NCBI GenBank assembly: GCA_018826515.1
Contig: JAHKAM010000029.1
Location: forward strand, 50,814-114,813
Direction of reading: 5' to 3'
Length of the DNA stretch: 64,000 nt
Source: Alphaproteobacteria bacterium
GTDB lineage: Bacteria > Pseudomonadota > Alphaproteobacteria > Caulobacterales > Caulobacteraceae
The first letter of the stretch is position 1. The number at the start of each line of letters is the position of its first letter. Under the pieces are notes generated by a model. That model was not told the origin of the DNA, ran no database searches, and worked only from the letters and a program-made list of their open reading frames with translations. Positions 55,186-64,000 of the stretch are shown here, in pieces. Position numbers and translations under genes: made by a program.

Positions 55186-56564
55186 GATCGATAGTCGCCG
55201 TTGATCTCGACGTACCGCTTGGTCAGATCGCAGGTCCAGACCGTGGCCGAGGCGCGGCCCGAGCCGACGTCGACGGTGATGTCGATCTCGGCGTTCTTCA
55301 TATAGGCGCTCATCTTCGCCTCGTCGTAGCTGGGGGCCGGGGCGCCGTCGACGGCCGCCACATGAGGGCCGAAGCGAATGGCGAGGCGGTCGCGGTCGAC
55401 CGGCTCCTCGGTCTTGCCGACGGCCATGACGACCCGGCCCCAGTTGGCGTCCTCGCCGGCCAGGGCGGTCTTGACCAGCGGGCTGTCGGCGATCGACTTG
55501 GCCAATTTGCGGGCCGAGGCGGGGCTGGCCGCGCCGTCGACCGTGACCTTGACGAATTTGGTCGCCCCCTCGCCGTCGCGGACCAGCTGATGGGCGAGGT
55601 CGAGCATGACCTTGTCCAGCGCCGCCGAGAACGACTTCAGCCGGCGGTCGCCGACCCGACCGATCCGCGGGGCGCCGCTGGCGCCCGTCGCGAACAGCAG
55701 GCAGGTGTCATTGGTCGAGGTGTCGCCGTCGACGGTGACGCTGTTGAAGGTGGTGCGGACGTGCAGGCCCAGCATGGCCCGCAGGACGTTGGGATGAATG
55801 TCGGCGTCGGTGACGATGAAGGCCAGCATGGTGGCCATGTCCGGCGCGATCATGCCGGACCCCTTGGCGATGCCGGCGATGCGGACCTTGCGGCCTTCGA
55901 TCTCGCATTCGGCGTAGGACCCCTTGGGGAAGGTGTCGGTGGTCATGATGGCCTGGCCGGCGCGGGCCCAGCCGTCGGCGTCCAGCCCGGCCTCGATCTC
56001 CGGCATGCGGGCGACGATCTTGCGGTCGTCCAGCACCACGCCGATCACGCCGGTGGATGCCAGCATGACGTCGCGCTGGCGGCAGCCGAAGCGTTTGGCG
56101 ACCTCGGAAGCCGTGCGGCGGGCCGCGTCGGCTCCCGCCTTGCCGGTGAAGGCGTTGGCGCAACCGGCGTTGACCACCAGGGCCCGCACATCCTGGCCGC
56201 CGTCGGAGGCGTCCAGATGGCGTTTGCACCAGTCGACCGGCGCCGAGCCGATCTTGTGCCGGGTGAAGACCCCGGCGCAGGTGGTGCCGCGGGCGAAGCT
56301 GAACACCACCAGATCGTCGCGCTCATGCTTGTAGAAGCCGGCCCGGGCCGTGGCGATCTCGACCCCGGCGATGGGCGGAATGGCCGGGAAGGGCACGGCC
56401 AGTGGCGAGATCTCGAGGCCGGGCTTGCCCGGCGCGGCGGGCGTCGCCTTCGGCGGCGCGGTGGCGCGCTTGATCGCCGTGGCCAGCGGGTCGAAGGCCT
56501 TTTCGATCGCCTGTTCGATCTTCTGGCCGGGCGAGGCGCGACCGGAGCCGGGCGGACCGCTCAT
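55182..56564 (-). CDS. argJ: Bifunctional glutamate N-acetyltransferase/amino-acid acetyltransferase
   Basis: A 460-residue ornithine acetyltransferase of arginine biosynthesis. It is made as a precursor that self-cleaves at the Thr of LASTGVIGVVLDDRKI (about residue 168). KHERDDLVVFSFARGTTCAGVFTRHKI, VNAGCANAFTGKAG, MATMLAFIVTDADI and NDTCLLFATGAS are family marks. There is an extra N-terminal segment of about 45 residues (with PPKATPAAPGKPG linker) before the usual start. It overlaps the PPIase stop and the mutT start by 4 bases each. Confidence 0.94.
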   Translation of the reverse strand: MSGPPGSGRASPGQKIEQAIEKAFDPLATAIKRATAPPKATPAAPGKPGLEISPLAVPFPAIPPIAGVEIATARAGFYKHERDDLVVFSFARGTTCAGVFTRHKIGSAPVDWCKRHLDASDGGQDVRALVVNAGCANAFTGKAGADAARRTASEVAKRFGCRQRDVMLASTGVIGVVLDDRKIVARMPEIEAGLDADGWARAGQAIMTTDTFPKGSYAECEIEGRKVRIAGIAKGSGMIAPDMATMLAFIVTDADIHPNVLRAMLGLHVRTTFNSVTVDGDTSTNDTCLLFATGASGAPRIGRVGDRRLKSFSAALDKVMLDLAHQLVRDGEGATKFVKVTVDGAASPASARKLAKSIADSPLVKTALAGEDANWGRVVMAVGKTEEPVDRDRLAIRFGPHVAAVDGAPAPSYDEAKMSAYMKNAEIDITVDVGSGRASATVWTCDLTKRYVEINGDYRS

Positions 56565-57520
56565 GACGCCGTCTTGGGCGCGGGAGTCGCCGCGACGGCG
56601 GGCGGCGCGGCGGCGGGGGTTCCGGCGGCCGGCGCAGGCGGGCGGGGCGCGGAGGCCGGCTCTTCCGAACGGGGCGTGTCGCCGGGCAGCAGGACCTCGA
56701 CCTCGGCCTTGCCGCGCAACTCCTCGAGCAGCTGGCGCACGCCTTCATAGGTCAGGTAGCGCACGATCTGGGGCCGGGCCTGTTCCAGCGTCGGCGGGGT
56801 CTCGCGGCGACGGTCCTCGACCCGCAGCACGGCCCAGCCGCCCTCGGTCTGGAACGGGCCCACGGTCGAGCCGGCCGGTCGGTCGCGCAGGGCGTTCTTG
56901 TAGGCCTCGGGCATGACGTCGATGGTGCGGTAGCCCAGATCCCCGCCCGAATAGCGGGTCGCGTCGTCGATCGAGCTTTCGGCGGCCACGGCCTCGAAGG
57001 CGGCGCCCTGGGCCAGGATTCCGATCACGGCCTCGGCCTCGGGCCGGGTCCGCGACAGGATCAGGCGGACGCGGATTTCTTCCGAGGTCTGCGCCAGACG
57101 CACCTGCTCCTGGTAGATGGTCTCGACGGCGCGATCGGAGATCGAGCCGTTGACCACGGTCTCGACCAGCATGTCGCCGAGAATGCGCTCGCGGGTCGCC
57201 TCGAGCCGGCGCTGGGCCAGGGCGGAGTTGTCGAGTCCGCGGCGCTCGGCCTCGCGGGCCAGCAGTTTCTGGTCGATGACCTCGTCCAGAACGCGGCGGA
57301 ACAGGTCGCTGGTGACATCCAGCGGCTCGCCCTCCCCGACCAGGCCTTGCGCCACCGCCTCGCGCTTGACGTCGGAAGCCCAGATGGTCTGGCCCTGGAC
57401 CTCGGCCACCGACCGGTCGCCGGGCTGGGGCGGGCGGTCGGAGCCGCCGCCCGAACCGCAGGCCGCCACGGCGAAAAACACCGCGGAAAGGGCCAGGATG
57501 AGGGGGCTGGAAAGCCGCAT
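56561..57520 (-). CDS. Parvulin-type peptidyl-prolyl isomerase lipoprotein
   Basis: A 319-residue lipoprotein foldase. Signal peptide [21 protein letters not shown] with lipobox VAAC; SurA-like N-terminal helices ([27 protein letters not shown]); parvulin domain ([51 protein letters not shown] ... [19 protein letters not shown]); and a Pro/Ala-rich tail. Probably an outer-membrane or periplasmic chaperone for envelope proteins. The ATG follows GGAGCGCGCCCCA. It is divergent from secA, and the pairing supports a link between export and folding. Confidence 0.9.
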   Translation of the reverse strand: MRLSSPLILALSAVFFAVAACGSGGGSDRPPQPGDRSVAEVQGQTIWASDVKREAVAQGLVGEGEPLDVTSDLFRRVLDEVIDQKLLAREAERRGLDNSALAQRRLEATRERILGDMLVETVVNGSISDRAVETIYQEQVRLAQTSEEIRVRLILSRTRPEAEAVIGILAQGAAFEAVAAESSIDDATRYSGGDLGYRTIDVMPEAYKNALRDRPAGSTVGPFQTEGGWAVLRVEDRRRETPPTLEQARPQIVRYLTYEGVRQLLEELRGKAEVEVLLPGDTPRSEEPASAPRPPAPAAGTPAAAPPAVAATPAPKTAS

Positions 57521-57559
57521 TGGGGCGCGCTCCGTCACGGGGCAGGAAAGCCCCTCGCG

Positions 57560-57587
57560 TTGACAGGGATAAGGTCGGTGCTTAAGT
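57560..57587 (+). promoter_or_regulatory. Candidate promoter upstream of secA
   Basis: TTGACAG-N13-GCTTAAGT in the 243-base region between the PPIase gene and secA. It matches the Caulobacter housekeeping -35 well (TTGACGS) and the -10 only partly (GCTANAWC). It would give a 5' leader of about 170 bases to secA. Read by eye. Confidence 0.4.
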
Positions 57588-57763
57588 CCCGCCTGCGCCC
57601 AAGTCGAGGGATTTTCGAACGATCGCGCGACCCTTGCGCGCGCCTGTGTCAGGCGCACCGGGCCGCTGTCGCCGGCCCCCCTCCCCTCCGCGCAGTCGTC
57701 GTCGCTCCTTCGGGACCTTATCAGTACCAGAGCCCCTGTCGCTCGCCCGCCTTCGGATCATTC

Positions 57764-60619
<2,856 letters not shown>

Positions 60620-60637
60620 GGGCGCTGACGCTCGCGT

Positions 60638-60653
60638 CCCGGCCTGCGCCGGG
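60638..60653. repeat. Short GC-rich palindrome behind secA
   Basis: CCCGGC-CTGC-GCCGGG, a perfect 6-base stem, then ATGACGAA. The same tail ATGACGAA ends the R2 repeat, so this may be a solo fragment of a related palindromic element. It may also act as a 3' hairpin for secA. No T-run follows. Confidence 0.45.
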
Positions 60654-60733
60654 ATGACGAACGGTCGCTCGCTGCTTGAGCGCGTGACCGCGCCTCGCTA
60701 TCGACCGAGGGCGTTCGCCGACGGGAGAGACTG

Positions 60734-61900
60734 ATGACGGCTCGCAAGGACCTGTTCTCCCGCGCCCTGTCGCTGGACCCGGAACGGCTGCATTTCGCGG
60801 CCCACAGCCACCACCTGTGGCCCGACGCCAGTTTCGACGGCCAGATGCGGGCATGGATCGAGGCCAACCAATTCGCCGACCGGAAATGGGACCTGATCTT
60901 CGGCGAGGTCATTCCCGAGGCCCAGGCCCATGTGGCGCGCGAACTGAACCTGCCGTCGCCGGATACGGTGGTGTTCGCCCCCAACACCCATGACCTGTTG
61001 CTGCGGATCGTTTCGGGCGTGGAGCGCAAGCCGGTCCGCATCCTGTCGACCGACGGGGAGTTCCACTCGTTCCGGCGTCAGGGAGAACGGTGGGAAGAGG
61101 CCGGCGAGGCGGTCATCACCCGCGTGCCGCTGGAGCCGTTCGCGACCTTTGACGACCGGTTCGTCGCGGCCGCGCGCGCGGGTGGTTTCGACCTGATCCT
61201 GGCCAGCCAGGTTTTTTTCCGCACCGGCCAGGCGTTCAGCCGCATCGCCGATCTGGCCGACCTCGCCGATCCGGCGGGGCCGTGGGTGGTCATCGACGGC
61301 TACCACGGCTTCATGGCCGCGCCGACCGACCTGTCGGCCGTGGCGGACCGGGTCTTCTATCTGGCCGGCGGCTACAAATACGCCATGTCGGGCGAGGGCG
61401 TCTGCTTCCTGCACGCGCCGGACGGATATTGCCCGCGCCCGGTGATCACGGGCTGGTTCGCCGAGTTCGGCGACCTGTCCGGACCGCCGGGCGGGGTGCA
61501 GTACCGCAGCGACGGCGGGCGCTTCTGGGGCGCCACCTTCGACATCTCGCCGCTGTATCGCTTCAACGGCGTGCGCCGGGCCCTGGACGAAGCCGGGCTG
61601 ACCACCGCGACGGTCAGCGCCCACGCCCACGCCCTCATGGCGCAGTTCCAGACGGCGGTCGCGGACGGCGAGGCCGGGCGGCTGAAGACGGCGGAGTTGA
61701 TCAATCCCCTGACCGGCGAGGCCGGACGGGCGCGCTTCCTCGCCTTTCGGCACGACGACGCCCAGGCCTGGCGGGCGCGACTGCTGGAGGCCGGCGTGGT
61801 CACCGATGTGCGCGACGACGTGATCCGCTTCGGCTTCGGCCTGTATCAGGACGGCGCCGATGTCGAACGGCTGATCGCGGTGTGCGAAAGCGCTCTCTGA
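60734..61900 (+). CDS. Kynureninase-like class V aminotransferase-fold enzyme
   Basis: A 388-residue PLP enzyme: LHFAAHSHHLWPDASFDGQMRAWIEAN at the start, VVIDGYHGFMAAPTDLS with the cofactor Asp, and YLAGGYKYAMSGEGVCFLHAP with the Schiff-base Lys (about 214). Similar proteins are annotated kynureninase/aminotransferase V; no other tryptophan-catabolism gene is beside it, so the substrate is open. It stands alone on the plus strand behind secA, starting after GGGAGAGACTG. Confidence 0.85.
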   Translation: MTARKDLFSRALSLDPERLHFAAHSHHLWPDASFDGQMRAWIEANQFADRKWDLIFGEVIPEAQAHVARELNLPSPDTVVFAPNTHDLLLRIVSGVERKPVRILSTDGEFHSFRRQGERWEEAGEAVITRVPLEPFATFDDRFVAAARAGGFDLILASQVFFRTGQAFSRIADLADLADPAGPWVVIDGYHGFMAAPTDLSAVADRVFYLAGGYKYAMSGEGVCFLHAPDGYCPRPVITGWFAEFGDLSGPPGGVQYRSDGGRFWGATFDISPLYRFNGVRRALDEAGLTTATVSAHAHALMAQFQTAVADGEAGRLKTAELINPLTGEAGRARFLAFRHDDAQAWRARLLEAGVVTDVRDDVIRFGFGLYQDGADVERLIAVCESAL

Positions 61901-61906
61901 CCGGGG

Positions 61907-62764
61907 TCAGAAGAAGGTCGAGTCTTCCGACTGTTTCGCCTCGGGCGCCTTTCGCGGCGCCGGCGGCGGCGCCGGCGCGGGGGCGGCGTCGGGCGTCGCA
62001 TCGGGCGCCGGCGTGAGCGGGGGCAGGGTCGGATAGGGCAGGCTTTCGGGACTGCCGTCGCCGGGCGCGGCCTGCGGGGCCAGGGGATCGCCCGGCGCCA
62101 CGGCGGGCGGGTCGATCCGGTCCGGCGCGTTCAGGTCGTCGCGGATGAACACCCAGGACCGGCTGTCGGTGCAGGCGCAGGCCTTCATGAAGCCCTCGCG
62201 GTCGCGCCAGATGACCAGGGGATAGCGGGTCTGCAGGCCTTCCTCGCCCAGCCGCTCGGCGAGACGGGCCACAAAGGCGCGTCCGGCCTCGACCACGGCG
62301 CCGCGCGCCAGATTGCCGTCAGCGGCCGGAATGCCCGCGGCGGTCCAGTTGCGCACCGGCGTGGCGGTCCAGCGCTGGTACAGGGTCCAGTCGCGGGTCA
62401 GCCAGAGTTCGGCGACAGTGGCGCGCTCGGCGGCGGTGGACTGGGCCAGACCCTCGCGGTCCGGACGGGCGAAGACGATGATCCGCGCCTCGATGCCCGC
62501 GGCGCGCAGCTTGGGGACCTCCTCGCGCTCATAGCGCTGCATGGCGGCCGAGTCGCGATAGCCGATGATGTACAGCGGCTCGCCGCCGCCGCCGCCCGAA
62601 ACCCAGGACGCCTCGTCGAGCAGGCGCTGTATCTCCGCCTGGTTGCGCTGCACCGTCACCGGCTGGAACCGGGCGTAATAGGTCCAGTAGGCCCACCAGG
62701 CGACGCCGGCCAGGATCAGGCCGATGAGGGCCGCCAGGGCGGACCAGATGAAAAAGCGACGCAT
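61907..62764 (-). CDS. Membrane-anchored thioredoxin-fold-like protein without CxxC
   Basis: A 285-residue protein: N-terminal helix (IWSALAALIGLILAGVAWWAYW), a periplasmic domain, and a Pro/Ala-rich tail (PDATPDAAPAPAPPPAPRKAPEA). The segment GEPLYIIGYRDSAAMQRYEREEVPKLRAAGIEARIIVFARPD looks like the DsbC/DsbG thioredoxin-fold segment (usually F-D-x-x-C-P-Y-C), but the CxxC position reads RDSAAM, so redox activity is not expected. KACACTDSRSW near residue 200 holds the only Cys pair. The family assignment is inference from the pattern; otherwise a hypothetical protein conserved in the group. Confidence 0.6.
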   Translation of the reverse strand: MRRFFIWSALAALIGLILAGVAWWAYWTYYARFQPVTVQRNQAEIQRLLDEASWVSGGGGGEPLYIIGYRDSAAMQRYEREEVPKLRAAGIEARIIVFARPDREGLAQSTAAERATVAELWLTRDWTLYQRWTATPVRNWTAAGIPAADGNLARGAVVEAGRAFVARLAERLGEEGLQTRYPLVIWRDREGFMKACACTDSRSWVFIRDDLNAPDRIDPPAVAPGDPLAPQAAPGDGSPESLPYPTLPPLTPAPDATPDAAPAPAPPPAPRKAPEAKQSEDSTFF

Positions 62765-62850
62765 GCGGGGAAAGGCTCCAGCTTCACGGTTCGCAGAGGG
62801 TAACGCCTAGCACCGAATTGGGTTGTCGCGCACGCCTGTGAAGCGAGCGG

Positions 62851-63321
62851 TCAGTCGGAAGACCGCATGGCGGCGACCGACCAACGCACGACGGTCTTGT
62901 CCTCCTGCTCGGCGCCGAGGCGGGCGTAGAAGCGGCGAGCGTCCAGGTTATCGGACTTGACCTCCCATCGCGCGCCGGCCCCCTGCTCGGCCGCCAACTG
63001 GCCGAACCGGCGCATCAGGGCCGCGCCGACGCCAAGGCCCCGCACCGACTCGTCCACGAACAGGTCGTCGAGGTTCAGATAGTCGGCGCCGCGCCAGATG
63101 CCGTAGCAGCGAACCCAGGTCAGATAGCCGACATCCCGCCCATCCCGTTCGGCCAGCAAACATCCGAAGGCCGGCGGCTCGGCAGCGAGCGCTTCAGCCA
63201 GACCGGTCGGGGTCGCGGCCAGGTACGCCGCTTCCCCCTGATTCTCTGCAAGGCCGCACATCAGGCGATACAGGCTGGCCGCGTCAGCGGGCCCGGCGGC
63301 CCTGAGGGTCACGGGCGCCAT
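62851..63321 (-). CDS. GNAT acetyltransferase
   Basis: A 156-residue GNAT protein: VTLRAAGPADAASLYRLMCGLAENQGE (beta1-alpha1), DVGYLTWVRCYGIWRGADYLNLDDLFVDESVRGLGVGAALMRRFGQLAAEQG with the acetyl-CoA loop RGLGVGAALM, and NLDARRFYARLGAEQEDKTVVRWSV at the end. This pattern is like the polyamine/diamine acetyltransferase type. Substrate unknown. It lies immediately downstream of the mmsA gene on the same strand (6 bases). Confidence 0.86.
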   Translation of the reverse strand: MAPVTLRAAGPADAASLYRLMCGLAENQGEAAYLAATPTGLAEALAAEPPAFGCLLAERDGRDVGYLTWVRCYGIWRGADYLNLDDLFVDESVRGLGVGAALMRRFGQLAAEQGAGARWEVKSDNLDARRFYARLGAEQEDKTVVRWSVAAMRSSD

Positions 63322-63327
63322 CGACCG

Positions 63328-64000
63328 TCACCCCATCGTCGGGATGACGAAGCTCGAGTCCGCGTGCTCCAGTTCGCTGTCGGGCCAGCGGGCGGTGACG
63401 GTCTTGACCTTGGTCCAGAACTTCACGCCTTCCATGCCGTGCTGGTTGGTGTCGCCGAAGGCCGAGCGCTTCCAGCCGCCGAAGGTGTGATAGGCCACCG
63501 GCACCGGGATCGGGACGTTGATCCCGACCATGCCGACATTGACGCGGGCGGCGAAGTCGCGGGCGGCGCGGCCGTTCTGGGTGAAGATGGCGACGCCGTT
63601 GCCGTACTGGTGTTTCGACGGCAGGCTCAGCGCCTCCTCGAAGCTGGCGGCGCGGACGATCTGCAGCACCGGGCCGAAGATCTCCTCCTGATAGGCGCTC
63701 ATGTCGGGCGTGACATGGTCGAACAGGGACGGGCCGATGAAGAAGCCCTTCTCGTGGCCCTGCAGGCTGAAGTCGCGACCGTCGACGACCAGTTCAGCGC
63801 CTTCCTTGACGCCGGTGGCGATCCAGTTGGCGATACGGTCACGGTGCTGGGACGAGACCACGGGACCATAATGAGCCCCTTCGTCGGTCGAGACGCCGAC
63901 CCGCATGGTCGGGATTTCGGCGACCATCCGCTCGCGCAGTTCGTCGGCGGTCTTCTTGCCGACCGGCACGACCACCGGCAGGGCCATGCAGCGTTCGCCG
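63328..64000 (-). CDS. mmsA: Methylmalonate-semialdehyde dehydrogenase (CoA-acylating), C-terminal part
   Basis: At least 223 residues of an aldehyde dehydrogenase cut by the window edge. The reading frame continues past the track ORF start to GERC-MALPVVVPVG, with catalytic Cys codon at 63988-63990 (GERCM matches the MMSDH signature). YGPVVSSQHRDRIANWIATGVKEGAELVVDGR, EEIFGPVLQIVRAASFEEAL (catalytic-domain Glu region) and VPVAYHTFGGWKRSAFGDTNQHGMEGVKFWTKVKT are family marks. The N-terminal NAD-binding half lies outside the window. Pathway: valine/thymine/inositol catabolism to propionyl- or acetyl-CoA. Confidence 0.93.
   Translation of the reverse strand, partial: GERCMALPVVVPVGKKTADELRERMVAEIPTMRVGVSTDEGAHYGPVVSSQHRDRIANWIATGVKEGAELVVDGRDFSLQGHEKGFFIGPSLFDHVTPDMSAYQEEIFGPVLQIVRAASFEEALSLPSKHQYGNGVAIFTQNGRAARDFAARVNVGMVGINVPIPVPVAYHTFGGWKRSAFGDTNQHGMEGVKFWTKVKTVTARWPDSELEHADSSFVIPTMG

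Overview
The window is GC-rich, densely packed chromosomal DNA from an alphaproteobacterium, most likely Caulobacteraceae and probably Brevundimonas-like. The basis is recognised gene order and families (sucCDAB; ubiG/lysC/ptsP; prfA/prmC/DUF4167/clpB; ppiase/argJ/mutT beside secA), several TonB-dependent receptors, a Flp-type pilin, Caulobacter-style sigma73-like promoters, and intergenic palindromes that carry a central GANTC (CcrM methylation) site. No rRNA, tRNA, CRISPR array, prophage or insertion sequence was seen. About 63 protein genes are supported; one is cut by the right edge.

Layout. 0.1-5.6 kb: a lipoprotein, a glutarate-degradation pair (glutaryl-CoA dehydrogenase and a divergent CaiB/BaiF CoA-transferase), then a universal stress protein, a DUF2007 protein and a VOC protein. 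5.6-12.5 kb: the minus-strand TCA-cycle run sucC-sucD-sucA-sucB, with an internal sigma73-like promoter before sucA. 12.5-20 kb: an MFS transporter, a TonB-dependent receptor with a TetR regulator and a good palindromic operator candidate, a membrane LytTR regulator, and a DUF2141/carotenoid oxygenase pair. 20-24 kb: accessory stretch with an SRAP protein, two small membrane proteins, a GrpB-family protein and two nearly identical GIY-YIG nuclease genes. Each nuclease gene is preceded by the same 173-bp palindromic element. 24-34 kb: clpB, a second receptor, a LysE exporter, a serine hydrolase, an SPFH-like stub and a lipoprotein/monooxygenase pair.

34-57.5 kb: a conserved alphaproteobacterial information/metabolism block (DUF4167, prmC, prfA, ispG, rodZ-like, ptsP, lysC, ubiG, DUF1178, nitrilase, grxC, comF, methyltransferase), interrupted by inserts: MOSC/BrkB, a response regulator, TauE/SafE, and a ParE-type toxin-antitoxin pair fused translationally to a GST gene. 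54.5-64 kb: Flp pilin, mutT, argJ and a parvulin lipoprotein, divergent from secA; then a kynureninase-like enzyme, a DsbG-like degenerate protein, a GNAT protein, and the C-terminal part of a methylmalonate-semialdehyde dehydrogenase.

Most of the window is housekeeping. The most interesting signals are the duplicated GIY-YIG gene plus palindrome module, with an invariant GAGTC at the exact centre of the palindrome; the TA-GST overlap operon; and the TetR operator in front of the receptor gene. Many adjacent genes overlap by ATGA/GTGA, which implies translational coupling. All function calls come from reading protein motifs by eye; no database search was run.
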